Shown here piece by piece: positions 33,426 through 45,080 of a stretch of DNA of 64,000 nt (its first letter is position 1; each line of letters starts with the position of its first letter). The position numbers and the translations under genes are program-made. The notes under the pieces are model-generated. The model was not told the DNA's origin, searched no databases, and saw only the letters and a list, made by a program, of their open reading frames with translations. Location of the stretch: NCBI GenBank assembly GCA_023213395.1, contig CM041465.1, forward strand, positions 202,437,741-202,501,740. The letters run 5' to 3'. The DNA is from Cycas panzhihuaensis. Its lineage: Eukaryota > Cycadophyta.

Positions 33426-34325
33426 TGATATGAAGGGGTTGGTATTAGGAGTGAGGTACCCTTGATGTAGAAGTTCTTAGGTAATTTATTCAATCTCTTT
33501 TTTGAAATGATAAGGATGTCAATATAGATGGATATTTATAGGTATTACTCCTAGTATCAACTTGATTGGGTGTTCATATCCATAGTCCAATGGTAATCCC
33601 TAGGGAGGTTCTTCAAAAACCTTATTATGTCTGTTTATGATGGTTTACACTTCTGTTAGAACATCCTCTGTCATAACCATATAGCATGTTATTATGTATA
33701 AAATATGATTCTTCTTCAGTATTTTCTCCATGCAATGTGATGTCACTAGTTATATTGGTGGCATGGGAGGTGCCTACAACTTGTATTTGTGGCCCTTTTA
33801 ATAGAAGCTCATGAATTTGGTCCTATAATTGGTGATGATATTTTCCAAATTCTGTAACCGTGGGATTGCTAAGACAACATCAAATCCTCCTATTGGCATG
33901 GTGAACATGCATGTCATTGTGGAGTAGTTTGTAATTTGGAGATTCACCTTTGGGCACTATCCTCTGCATGTCATAGTCTTACTGTTGGTGATAACAACTT
34001 GGAAGACATTAAGTGCTTAGATTGGTAAACCTGTTTTTTCTTCAATTGATTTATTAATGAAATTATATGTACTACCACTATCTATAAGGACGATAATATT
34101 TTCTCCCTTGATTGTTCCTTTAAAATATAATGTTTGTAGAGTGGAAACTTCTCTAATAATGGATTATAATGATATCTGTATATTTTTGGTATCGATGTTA
34201 AGTAATTCTTCAACCTCTACTTTATCATGTGTATCTAGTAATTCTTCTTCTATTTTACCCAGGATGTTTTCATCCTTATTATTGATCATAAAAACTTTCT
34301 TTGAGGGATAGTTGTCATCCCAGTT
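33426..34325 (-). pseudogene. Ty3/gypsy protease and RT N-terminal half (RLG-4)
   Basis: On the minus strand near 34140-34020 a clear protease reads YFKGTIKGENI, then VLIDSGSTYNFINKSI. This retains the DSG catalytic motif. It runs through NLQIT-type and MPIGGFDVVLAI-type segments (family: LIxGxDVVLG). At 33500-33426 it ends in ELLHQGYLTPNTNPF (family: EMLxxGIIRPSxSPF), which continues into RT across the copia insertion at 25771-33420. Stops and frameshifts interrupt the middle. Confidence 0.85.
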
Positions 34326-34328
34326 CTA

Positions 34329-34571
34329 TTTTACTTTTATATTAAGAGAGGGGGCATTAGAGTTAGGTGAAATGAAATTACACATAATGCATATAAAAAC
34401 GCATTTCACTTAAGTGATCTAATTTAAAGTTCACTTAAGTGAAAAAGAGTCTCTACTTATACTTACCTCCCCATTTTGTGAGAGCTACTCTTTTTCTCTC
34501 AAGTCTCTTTTACTCCCATGTTTGCCTTTGTATTTAGTGCATGAAGATGAAGGATAGATACACTCCTTTCA
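34329..34571 (+). repeat. 5' LTR of RLC-6 with internal inversion
   Basis: Positions 34329-34441 match the right LTR segment 41651-41760 in reverse complement. Positions from about 34450 to 34571 match the right LTR in direct orientation. The first roughly 56 bp of the LTR are missing. Palindromic CACTTAAGTG words lie at the inverted segment. Confidence 0.85.
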
Positions 34572-34573
34572 TG

Positions 34574-34585
34574 TGGTATCAGAGA
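34574..34585 (+). other. Primer-binding site of RLC-6
   Basis: TGGTATCAGAGA, two bases after the LTR. Eleven of twelve bases match the initiator tRNA-Met site. Confidence 0.85.
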
Positions 34586-36666
34586 TTGCTTCCTTCATAT
34601 TTCTCACTTGCACTTGCAATGGAGCCATCACTTCCTTCTTCCCCATAATCCATGTGGTGAAGGAGATTGTGAAAGTGGATTTAAAAACATTTTCAAGTTT
34701 TTATTATAGTATATTTAGTATTATTTGTATTCCCTTTCTTTTTTATAGGTTTGGAAGCACAATATAAGAAGATGTAAGGCCCAAGGATTCTATCCTTTGG
34801 TAGGCATTTATGCTATCTCATTCTTCTTTTCTTTTCCCTCTTTTTGTCCATTTAACAAAGAGAAATGTTGTAAAAATATTTTTAGCATTTAAAAAAATGT
34901 TTGTAAGGGGATGTTCTACCATTTTTTTTTACGAATTTGGAGTCATTTAAAATATCCATCATTGTGTGCTCTCACCTTGCCCATATTGGGATCCTAGTGA
35001 TAAAAAAATGATGGAAATTTCATATGGTATCACGTGTTGATGAGATATTTGCAAGTTAAGTATTCTGCAGAAATAAAATATGCTTACTAAACTTCATAGG
35101 TCTGCCAAAAATTCTATAGACCTTCAATAGGCTTGATTCCAATTTCTAAAGATAAGGCTCTAAGTCTAGTTTTTAGTGCAAAATTTGCTATCCAATTTTG
35201 TTGTCGTATGAGAAAGTTATTGCTATTTTAGTGAATAACAATTATTTTTAGTAAGAATTTTAGAAAAATATATTCTATCCACTTTGCGAGATTGCCAAAA
35301 ATTTTACAAAACTCATTTGGACTTGATTCCACTTCCCAAAAATGCGGCTCTAAGTCTAGTTTATAGCATAAAAATTGGCACTCAATTTCTTTATCGTAGG
35401 AGAAAGTTATTGTTATTTTAGTAAATACTACTTTTTTATAAAAAAATGAAGAAAATTTCTTTCTTTTTTTTAAGGCTTCAAAGCCTATTGTAAAAGTGAG
35501 TAAAAAACCACCTAGATCGGAGCAATATCTGGTGTCCTTACTCACTTATCAGTATTTTATTTTAGCAGTTTAAAATCACTTCAAGTAAACACTCCAAAGG
35601 TACTCTTAAGTAAACACTTCAAAATCACTCCTAAAGCACTCTATTTTTAGTTATATGTGCATTCGATATAAATTCAATAATCTTTTCACTCTCCCTAAAA
35701 GGAGCATATCGCGTACATTATTTTCTGCCATCTTACACATGTTCACATACTTACAAAGGTTGAGATACCTTGGTTGGAAGAATACTATGCTATAAAAGAG
35801 GTGTGGGTTTCAAGTTGGGACTGGACTAAACTAGAATATTGGTAAGGTTTGGTTAGCCATACCATCATTCTTCAATCAGGGATCATCGTGATAACCAACT
35901 GATAAAACTAAAACTTTAATACAAGATTAAAATATACCCAATCTAGTATCTATCAAAGCCATGGGTATGCATGTACCACTTTTTGGAAAAGGTATATAGT
36001 TGCTCATTGGTGAACTAGGTGAATATTGAGAGTACTTAGGCTCCATTATGACTTGGATTTCATTACCAAGTACAATTGTGGGTATCGTGGGTGAAATCCA
36101 ACTTAATTCTACTGAAGGCTTAGAAATCCCTTCAACAACCTCAAGTCTATGTTACACATAAGTTATAGGTTATTGGGTTGATTACACATCCTATATTTCA
36201 GTTTCAAGTTGTGTACATCCAATGATGTCAGCTTTCATATTAGCCTACAATCCTATATATTGATCACTTACTTATTTCTAAAAAGTGATCCATAGTATAA
36301 TCACAATCATAGTGCTTCTCATATTCCTACTGCATTAGGTTAATATTTGCCATAAATGTCAGTGGCCAATTTTCATCATAGCACTTCTCATATTCCTGCT
36401 ACCTCAGGTTAATATTTGCCACAAGTGTTGGTGGCTAATTTTAATAATAGTGCTTCTCATATTCCTGCCACATTAGGTTAATATTTGTCATAAGTGTTAG
36501 TAACTTTTCTATAAGTTGTCCCCTTCATCTTTGAGCAACCATTCTCACTTCTTCTATCTTCTACTACACTGCTTCATTGCATCTCCCATTTGTAAATAGT
36601 GATTGGTCATTTATTTTCATCACTTTTATAGTACCTTGTTCATTTCTTCCCTTCTCAAAAGATACC
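34586..36666 (+). other. Long 5' leader of RLC-6
   Basis: About 2.1 kb, non-coding. An internal direct repeat with the phrase CTAAGTCTAGTTT lies at about 35160 and 35353. The block 35750-36190 matches the RLC-5 leader. A 69-bp unit is repeated about three times at 36308-36505. Confidence 0.6.
36308..36505 (+). repeat. 69-bp tandem repeat, about three copies
   Basis: The phrase CTTCTCATATTCCT recurs at 36315, 36384 and 36453, a period of 69 bases. AGGTTAATATTTG(C/T)CA follows in each unit. The matching place in RLC-5 has only one unit-like copy. Confidence 0.85.
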
Positions 36667-37640
36667 ATGTCTTCACAACTCAAGTAAAATGTAAATTAGA
36701 TTCTTAAATAGCAAGAAATTTAGGACATGTAGTTCACTAGTATCAAATATACTGCAAAGTATGAAGGTATTTGGAGAGATCACTTGCAACTTATACCAAG
36801 TGTTGTTGCTACAACTACCACACCTATTTTTGGAGGAACTGCTCCTACTGAAGCTACATCCAAACACCAATGGAAACTTGATGATGATAAAATCCATGCA
36901 GGGATACTTCTTGTCACTGATTATTTTCTGCATAATCTCATTGATGAAGTTGTAGATAATACATCATGGAAAGTTCTTGAAGTTATCAAAAAGAACTTTG
37001 ACACTAAATCAGACTTAGAATTTGCTCACTTAGTGATAAAAATAAACAAATAAAAAATGCATAAAAAATATGTAAGTGAGATAATCAATCTCCTTTGTCC
37101 AATCAAGCAAGCCATTGATAAAGATTTCAATACTCAATGCATTACATGGGCTTTCTTAATTTAATCATATCTCCATATCCCAAATTATAAAAATGTATTG
37201 GGAAGTCTTCAATCTAGTAGCACCTTAAAGACCCTAAACTTTGAGGCTCTTATTGATAAGTTTATCAAATTTAACAAGACCTTTGATACCAACTTTGTCA
37301 CTACATTAGATCCAGCCAATGTTGCTTTTGAAGTGGAAGAAGATATTTTATATACTAAAAATCAAGATCAATCCTCTCGTAGAGGTGGTAATTCCCACAA
37401 AAGAGGCATAGGTAGAAAATTAGGACAACATCCTCATGATCAACAGGCTCCTCAACTCCAACAAAAGTAGTCTTAAGGCCAAGGCTAAAATAATCAACCT
37501 GGACCTAGATCCAATAATCAAAGACAATCTGGCCAGCCTGATACTTCTTGTGGAATTGGAATCAAATAATTTTGTGCTAAAGGTGTCATAGAAAAGGATA
37601 CTATACCAAAAATTATAGAACTTCCACTAACAAACTACTA
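36667..37640 (+). pseudogene. Copia gag relic (RLC-6)
   Basis: ATG 36667 starts MSSQLK and then has several stops in the first 20 codons. YEGIWRDHLQ, IHAGILLVTDYFL and SWKVLEVIKKNFDTKSDLEF match the gag of RLC-5 closely. LNFEALIDKFIKFNKTFDTN and a basic RGGNSHKRGIG patch follow. The zinc-knuckle region near 37570 is degraded. Confidence 0.87.
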
Positions 37641-37849
37641 AGTTATCAATAATACTATGGTGCACATAATATTAATAATACTTCTTTTGAAGATGCTTTT
37701 AGTGGAACCCAATTTACTCATTCACACCTTTAAAGAATTAGGACCACTTCATCAAATGTTATTAACAGATCCACTAAGTATATTAAGGCTCATTGTGGTT
37801 ATGCTTATTCACTTTGGCCTTCACTACTTGGAGTTACAAATAGTGCCAC

Positions 37850-38190
37850 ATCAAATACTTCATCTTGGATCACGGATATTGGAACAACACAACATATTAC
37901 TTGTCATCACTAATTCTTTCAGGATTTTGACTCTAAAGTTCGTGGTGTTGTATACATGACTGACAAATCATCTCATCCAATTAAAGGACTTGGAACTGTT
38001 TGTCTACAACTCCTAGATCTTTCAGATTTTACCCTTGTTGATATTTTATATATTTCTACTCTAAAGCAAAACCTACTCTCCATGTTGACCCTTGTCTCTC
38101 ATGGATTTGATCAAAGTGTAACTGCAAATAATCAAACTTTGTGCCATTCACCCTCCTTCAAATGCTATGGTTATGGCCAGAATTCTTGAT
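37850..38190 (+). pseudogene. Copia protease relic (RLC-6)
   Basis: Reads SWITDIGTTQHIT (family: WILDSGATxHMT), so the active site DSG is DIG. It continues MTDKSSHPIKGLGTVCL and DFTLVDILYIS. Two frames are needed to read it. Confidence 0.8.
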
Positions 38191-38284
38191 GGCAAACCTT
38201 TTCGCCTAACTAGCTCATTATCCTCTGAAGCTAACTATATTAATGATGACTCTACTTTTACCACAACCCTAACTCCTTAAAAGT

Positions 38285-39240
38285 TATTCCAAGTGGCCCC
38301 ATGGCATACTCATATGGGGCATATCAAAATTGATCGTTTAAGAGAACTACATGTCACTCTTCCTAGTATGCCTAGCCTTTCCTATAAGCCCTTCAAATGC
38401 GAAGCATGTATCATTGACAAATCTTAAAGACAACCCTTTCCTCGTAGTTAGTGGAAATCTAGCCAACCTTTACAACTTATACACTCAGATATATGCAGTC
38501 ATATGCCCGCCCCTTCTCTTAAAGAGAAGTGGTACTATATTACTTTCATTGATGATTTTACCAAGAAAGTATGGGTTGCTTTTCTTACAAAGAAAGATAA
38601 AGTTTTTTCTATATTTCAAGCTTTCAAGGTCTATGTGGAAAATGAATATGGATTCAAGATCAAAATACTTAGGACTGGCAATGGTGGAGAGTACACCTCT
38701 AATGAATTTGAATTGTATTTATGTCATCATGGGATCAAACATTATACCACAATTTCAAGTACACCCTAGTAAAATGGAATTACTGAGCGCATAAATAGGA
38801 CCATCATGAATATAGCTCGTGCTATGCTAGTATACAAGAATGTCCCAGTCTATCTTTAGGCCAAAGCTATTTGGACTTCTATGTATTGCATCAACATTGT
38901 TAGTCCCTCCAAACTCGACCCCTCTCTACATGAAATATGGTATGGACAAACCCCCTTTATCTCCCACTTCAAATTTTTTGGCTCTACTTGTTATGCTTAG
39001 AGGAACACGGAAATAAGCTCTAAGATAGGGCCCTCAAAGGCATCTTTGTCAGGTACCGTATGGACAAAAAAGGCTACAAGGTTTTTCTACCTTTGTAGTA
39101 CAAAATCATCATCACTAGAGATGTTATCTTTGTAGAGACTAAAGATCAATTATTTAGACTTGACTCCAAGATGCTTTCATATCGATTTAATAATGCTACT
39201 AAATTTGATGTCTAGATTCTAAAATTTAGGGATGGAGATG
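38285..39240 (+). pseudogene. Copia pre-integrase and integrase relic (RLC-6)
   Basis: APWHTHMGHIKIDRLREL-like sequence near 38297 and FKCEACIIDKS near 38394 mark the zinc region. APSLKEKWYYITFIDDFTKK and FKIKILRTGNGGEYTSNEFE (38503-38769) mark the catalytic core, with the family TDNGGE Asp replaced by Gly. The stop at 38767 is where the family has Gln (TPQQNG). Later sequence near 39050 includes KGYKVFLP. Confidence 0.87.
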
Positions 39241-39689
39241 CTCAATAGTTGCTCAAAATCTTGAAATCTAACAATAAAGTTATGGAGGATACAAGTTGTG
39301 ACTCCTAGCTAATGTGTACACATCCATCATCATCATCTGAGAATAACCAAGTTGACAAAGGCAAAGCCATAGCATGAGGATTACATTTTCTAACATCAGT
39401 GGCTATCCCATCTTCTCTAACATCGTTAACTTCCTCCGTGCCAAACATTTCACATGATCTTTTTTAGGATCAAAATAAAGACCAAGAGGTTGTAGAAATG
39501 AAAACCTCATTTCCAACTTAAGGTTTTCATGAAACCCACCAGCTACACAAGGATATGCGACCAGATGAGGTAGGTAAATCTAGCACTAGAAGTACCTATA
39601 GAGCAAGGATACATAAATCACTTTCCATTGAGTTTGAACCAAAATAATTGTACCTTACTCTTAATGAATAGCCCCTAATATACTAAGAA

Positions 39690-41119
39690 GTTGTAAAGCA
39701 TATAGTTTGGAGAAATACCATGAACGAAGAATACCAATCTCTTATCAAGAACAGTACATAGGAGCTTGTTGATCTACCACTTGGAAGAAAGGTAGTTCAA
39801 AACAAATGGGTATTAAAAAACAACTACAAATCAGATGTCATCCTATAAAAACATAAGACGAAGTTGGTAGCTAAAGGATTCACTCAAAGGGAAGGCATCA
39901 ACTACACTAAAATCTTTGCTCCTATAACCAAGTGGTCTACAACCAAAACTCCTATAACTTTGGCTACTCAATAAGGTTGAAAAATCCACCTATTAGATGT
40001 TAAGACTGTATTTCTCAATGGGGAGCTTAAAGAAGAAATTTACATAGCTCAACTAGAAGGATACGAGATTGCTGGTCAGGAGCATAAGGTTTGCAAGCTC
40101 AGAAAGTCCTTGTATGACCTAAAATAAGCCCCTTGTGCTTGGTTTACTAAGTTGTCTAAAAGAATGAGGTAACTTGGATATGAGGTTTGCGACTATCAAG
40201 ATATTAATGCAACACTATTCATCAAGCGCTAAAATGATAAAGTCACTTATCTCTTAATCTTTGTGTATGATATGCTAATAATGGGGAATATTAAATAAGT
40301 AATTAGCGAGCTAAAGAAGGACCTTGCTAAAACTTTTGAATTGTCTGACCTCGAGTTGATGAAATATTACTTGGGAATTGAAGTAGCTCAAAAGAATAGA
40401 AAAATCTTTCTCTCCCAAGAAAAATATATCAATGATCTTCTGACAAAGTTTTAGTTGGAAGGTGCTTGACTAGTGGCTACACCTATAGAACCTAATGTTA
40501 AACTCTTAGTTGATGGTGATACTAGGAAGGCAGACACAACACTCTATAGGTAACTTGTAGGTAGTCTCATCTATACTACCAATATAAGGCTAGATATTAC
40601 ACACTCTATTGGTATTCTTGCAAGATTCATGACAAATCTTAGCATAATCACTAGCAAGCTACAATACGAGTGTTGAGGTACCTGAAGACAACTAACAAAT
40701 ATGGTCTGTTGTATAAACCCAATGCAGAATTCAAACTTTATGTATGCATAGACTTAAATTTTATTGGAGATAAAGACAGAGGAAGAACTATGTTTGGGTA
40801 CATAACATTTCTTGGAACAACACTAACATCATAGAGATCTAAACGATAGAAGATAGTTATAGACTCAACTACCAAAGCTGAATATATTACTACTTATGAG
40901 ACAAGCAAGGAAATATGGCTTAGAAAATTATTGAATACATTAAATGCCACCCAAACTAGTTCTACTAGCTTACACGATCATACCAAACATATAAGTATGA
41001 AAGTCCATATGATTAAAGAACTAGTTCATAATGGCATAATTCAACTGGAATATTATCCCACAGTAGATCAAATGGCCGATATGTTTACCAAACCACTGAA
41101 GAGAGTGAAGTTTGAATAG
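39690..41119 (+). pseudogene. Copia reverse transcriptase and RNase H relic (RLC-6)
   Basis: QNKWVLKNNYKS-like and LVAKGFTQREGINYTKIF phrases open RT. The catalytic box reads IFVYDMLIMG, so the first catalytic Asp is Tyr. MKYYLGIEVAQ and SQEKYINDLL follow. RNase H shows LVGSLIYTTN, GDKDRGRTMFGYITFL and STTKAEYI. It ends with HTKHISMKVHMIKEL and MADMFTKPLKRVKFE at the stop at 41119. A stretch present in RLC-5 near HDH is shorter here. Many stops are in Gln or Trp positions. Confidence 0.9.
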
Positions 41120-41581
41120 TTCCAAAGGCAGCTCAGCCTTAGCGCCTCCATATCTAACCAATTGAAGGAGATGACAATAGGACCATCATACTCTATCTCA
41201 TTCGTGAAAACCCCTTGTGGGCGTAGAAGGACAACAGTAAGTCTCTTCTCTATCCCATTCATGAAAACCCCTTGTGAGCACAAAAGGATAAGGGTTGTAT
41301 TATTTTAGAAAATTAGAACCTGTGAAAACCTAAAAAGGCATAGGGGATGATCAAATGGTATATGGAGACTCAGTAGATTTTAGCTATAAAATTCGTTGTA
41401 CTACTTAGCTGTCTGGCTTCATTTAAAGGGTTGCCTAATCTAGGTTAGTAGATTAGAAAGTTTGTGGGTTTTCTTCCCCATGAGGGTTTGTCACAAAAGT
41501 GTCATAGTAGTTTGCTTTATAAGAGGCTCAAATGAAAACCTCATAGAATAAAATAAAATATGATGAAATGACCTTCTACCA
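41120..41581 (+). repeat. 3' non-coding tail of RLC-6
   Basis: Two copies of a roughly 60-bp unit containing CATTCGTGAAAACCCCTTGTG or its variant lie at about 41190-41300, parallel to the RLC-5 tail. The following TGAGGGTTT(G/T)(T/C)CACAAAAGTGTCAT phrase is also shared with RLC-5. Confidence 0.6.
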
Positions 41582-41594
41582 TTAAGGGAGAGAT
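41582..41594 (+). other. Polypurine tract of RLC-6
   Basis: TTAAGGGAGAGAT lies immediately before the 3' LTR. Confidence 0.85.
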
Positions 41595-41894
41595 TGAAAT
41601 GAGTTAATATCACAAGGCTATTACATTAGTTGATTATTCCTAAAAAGGGTCTTAAGTGAACTTTAAATTAGATCACTTAAGTAAAATGCACTTTCATGTG
41701 CATTATGTGTAATTTCATTTCACCTAACTCTAATGCTCCCTCTCTTAATATAAAAGTAAAAACTCAATGGAGGAGGCTCATTCTTACCTCCCTACTTTAT
41801 AAGAGCTACTCTTTTTCTCTCAAGTCTCTATTGCTCACATATTTATCTTTGTGTTTAGTGCATATGGAAATGAAGGATAGATCCACTCCTTTCA
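41595..41894 (+). repeat. 3' LTR of RLC-6
   Basis: 300 bp, TGAAATGAG...CCTTTCA. It includes a near-palindromic CTTAAGTGAAC...GATCACTTAAG segment. Confidence 0.9.
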
Positions 41895-41970
41895 TATATG
41901 CTAGGTCATTACTTGGGTTATCTACCCTATTATTTATGTCCTTTATGGTTGTTGATGGGTGATTCACCAT
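41895..41970 (-). pseudogene. Gag N-terminal stub of RLG-4
   Basis: Minus-strand ATG at 41968-41970 opens a frame reading MVNHPSTTIKDINNR. It lies about 145 bases after the primer site, as expected for the start of gag. The copia element RLC-6 interrupts it. The rest of gag is not found on the other side at 34325, so it was deleted. Confidence 0.5.
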
Positions 41971-42115
41971 TTTACTTGGTTAAAGTCTCTTTTCAGATCT
42001 CAATGGTATTTATATATAAAAGGAATAAAGGAAAAAAAAGTTTTTTTCTATTTGAGCACCTTGATTTTGTAGCTTGCATAATATATTTTTATTCCTAAGA
42101 TTGCCTAAAAAATAA

Positions 42116-42128
42116 GGCTCTAATACCA
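42116..42128 (-). other. Primer-binding site of RLG-4
   Basis: TGGTATTAGAGCC on the minus strand, two bases from the LTR. It matches the tRNA-Met site with one transition. Confidence 0.9.
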
Positions 42129-42130
42129 CT

Positions 42131-42646
42131 TGTAGAAATCCTAATTAGGATTCACACTTAAAAGGTTAATAATTACTATATACTAGACTAACTTTATGGA
42201 GTATTTATGTAATTTATCCAATGAAAGAAAGGAAAAATACTATATCTATTATTGTATTCTCAAAATAGATTAAAATATCAACTAAAATAATATATAGTAA
42301 ATGTGAGAAAACTTACAAGTATGAAAGCTGGAATCAAACACCCTCTTCAAGGTAAGGTATCCTCCAAAACTATTGCCCCTAAGGCCAAATATATAATAGA
42401 TCCAAATTCACAATGATGCCGAAGAACAAGGTCGAAGAGCCTTATAAATAAGCAGATAGATAAGATCTAGGGAACTTGGCAAAAATAAGGAAAGGAAATT
42501 AACCAAAATAGATAACCAAGGTTAGCTAGAATATATTTAAAAGTCGATTAGAAAATATCATAAATAACTCTTACTTGAAGTTAGCCAAACTAAGCCAAAA
42601 TATGTTATGAATAGAGGTCGGCCAAACTACTAGAAGGAATACTACA
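42131..42646 (-). repeat. 5' LTR of RLG-4
   Basis: 516 bp, aligning with 22581-23095. The terminal motif TGTAG...ACTACA is complete here. Confidence 0.93.
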
Positions 42647-42651
42647 TTGGT

Positions 42652-43105
42652 TATACAAGCATGTGTTAGCCCCTACCCTCACTAGAAATGGTTGATAAAT
42701 GGATTAAAAATAGATAGAGATAAGAAGAAATTAGATTATATAAGATAAAATATCTATTGCATTGTGTATATTTTTTGTGATTTATTAATAAAGCTAGTGC
42801 AAGGTTGCTTTTAATCAAGTATCTATGGTATTATGGAAGAAGTCTATTTATTATTCATGTGGACTCTGGAATTCAACTCAAATGGTTTAAAGCATGTTTG
42901 TGATCATATGTGGATGTAACTTGAGGGTTTGTATGTTATACTTTAGAAATATCTTCCCAAGTTGGTAGGTCCTTTAGGTGAATTTGTAGTAGTTGAAACT
43001 AAATTGAAGTTTGGTACTTATCCTAATATTAAAGCTTATGCAAAAGTGAATAATAAGTAAAATGACCCACTACCCATTTTTATATGATTTATTTGGTGAA
43101 AAGAA
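42652..43105. other. Older host sequence between two insertions, unassigned
   Basis: A plus-strand frame at about 42960-43060 reads LPKLVGPLGEFVVVE and FGTYPNIKAYAKV, vaguely like the second half of a LINE ORF1. The match is too weak to name. Confidence 0.3.
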
Positions 43106-43522
43106 TGTTAAAGTACTTTCCAAGGTTGATGGAAAAAGAGCATCTGATTGCATAGAGAATGTTAATACTAAAGTCACAACCACATGATTAAGAAAGAGAA
43201 GGATAAGGATAATTATTAATTTGTGTGAATAAGCCTTATATCTCCACCAATGGGATTGGAGGACCCATGGTTTGCCAATAGGATGCTAGAGTTAACATCC
43301 ATTTTTGCTTATATAAGGCCAAGAAATTATAAAAGGAACTCTTATCTTATCATATTGTCTTTTGAGATTGTACAAGAGAACATTTTATCTTTTGGTGATC
43401 ATTAAGCTTTCTTGTACTCCTTTGATATACTTGTATTATTGAGTCCTTAATAAAGATTTTTAAACTCCTAATTTTCTTTAAAAAGTATTTTTTGGGTGTA
43501 ACCCATGGATCAGATCATTGTA
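43106..43522 (+). repeat. 5' LTR of RLG-7
   Basis: 417 bp, TGTTAAAG...ATTGTA. Matches 49510-49926 in length and sequence. A TATATAAGG box lies at about 43310 and an AATAAAG signal at about 43450. Confidence 0.93.
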
Positions 43523-43524
43523 AG

Positions 43525-43540
43525 TGGTATCAAAGTGAGG
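43525..43540 (+). other. Primer-binding site of RLG-7
   Basis: TGGTATCAAAGTGAGG, two bases after the LTR. The first eight bases match the tRNA-Met site. Confidence 0.7.
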
Positions 43541-45080
43541 CTTAATAACCATGCAGAGCATTCAGAAGCTAGAAAAAGGTTTTATTTTCCCCTTAGTTAC
43601 TCTCGTAACTCCTCTCTTTCAGTTTTTATTTTTGTTATTTCAAATTTTTGTTAAAGAGTAGATAATTTTTATTTTTATTATTTCAATTTTTTGTTGAAGG
43701 GTAGATAACTCTACTTGGTAGGTACCATTTCCATTCCCTCTTGTTCCTTCCTTAGATTTTGGGTAGATAAATCTATGTGGTAGTTACCTGCCATATGCAG
43801 AGACCCTATCCCAAGGGTCTTTAAATATCACAAAGGATCTGTCATTCTGGGATATGTGCATTATGGATTTTTTGCCCTTACATGAAGGACTTTGTCTACC
43901 TCTATTGAATCAAGTCTTAGATAGAACTCATATATAGAATTGAGCCTCCACATACCTTCAAGTATATCGGAGGACCCCTTCTAGGATTCCCCTTCCTTAC
44001 TTAGATTAAGAAACCTATCAGTCGCTAAAGCTTATAGTGCAATGGTTAGTGGTTAGTGCCATGAAGCTACCTATCATGAACCCCTACAAAGGGATTTATC
44101 AATAAGCCTATGAGATCAAGCATTTTCATTATTAGAATTAGTAGGTTCTCCTATTCAATACTCATTTCTCTCTAGAAAGGCCCCAAACTACTAAACAACT
44201 TACCATTACAAAGCAAATACGAGCTCTTAAAATTAACAATCATATAATTGGGAAGCTTGTTGTTAAAATTACCCAAGGAGTTTGTCAATCATATTGAAAC
44301 AAATCCTGAGAGCCTCATCTTCAAGAATGCAACTAAGATCAGTCATCTCAAATAGTTGGCACACCCTAAAGATTATGAAAGTTAAGGTTTAAACAAGCTT
44401 ATTCAATAGAAAGTAGTCTTTGAGTTTAGTATCCTGTCCAAACCTTTAGCATTCTTAAAGTTCATTTTCATTTCAAAGTCTATATTAGAGTCAATATCTT
44501 GTCCAGTTCAAGTTTAGCCTATTAGAACTTAAGTCTCATAACCAATTTTCCTTAGTCTATTTATTAAAAAAAAAAAAAAACAAATAAAGAAAAGGCCATA
44601 TCTTTCTACATACTTTCGAGAATTAAAACAAGCCTTGAACAATATTACTCATTACAAGGGAAAAAAAGAAAAAAGTCTATGACCTTAAAAGTGACATTAA
44701 ATTTCACCTATCTTATTTTGATCACTATGTTACACTGATAAAGATTCACTAGGTCAATTTTAATTGTCGAATCTTAGGGAAAATAACATACAAGCACCCC
44801 ATGGGCCTCATGGGCCTATGTTTCTACTTACAACTCATGTATTTTATTTTGATGATTTTTTTTTTGCTCATCCTAGTGCACTAAGTGTTTTGATTGCTTA
44901 AAATATGGGGTCAACAATTTATCAACAACCTAATTCCCTATTTCTCCCTTCTCGTGTCCTATTTCTCATATATTCCCACTTCTTTAAAACACATGTTTTG
45001 TCTAACTTCTCCTAGCTCTAATATCCTTTTCTTCTCGCTATATCCCACTTCGTTAAAGACCCCTTCTAGTTGACTTACAT
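43541..45080 (+). other. Leader of RLG-7
   Basis: About 1.5 kb between primer site and gag with no reliable reading frame. It contains a near-tandem repeat of about 70 bases around the phrase TTTTTATTTTT(G/A)TTATTTCAA at about 43625-43700. Confidence 0.45.

Larger units (their letters stand above)
34329..41894 (+). mobile_element. Ty1/copia element (RLC-6), related to RLC-5, nested in RLG-4
   Basis: A 300-bp right LTR (41595-41894) and a rearranged 243-bp left LTR (34329-34571) flank a leader, gag and pol in the same order as RLC-5. Readable protein similarity to RLC-5 persists throughout, but more stops are present, so it looks older. It sits between the protease remnant and the gag start of RLG-4. 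The original target duplication cannot be confirmed because the left end is rearranged. Confidence 0.9.
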
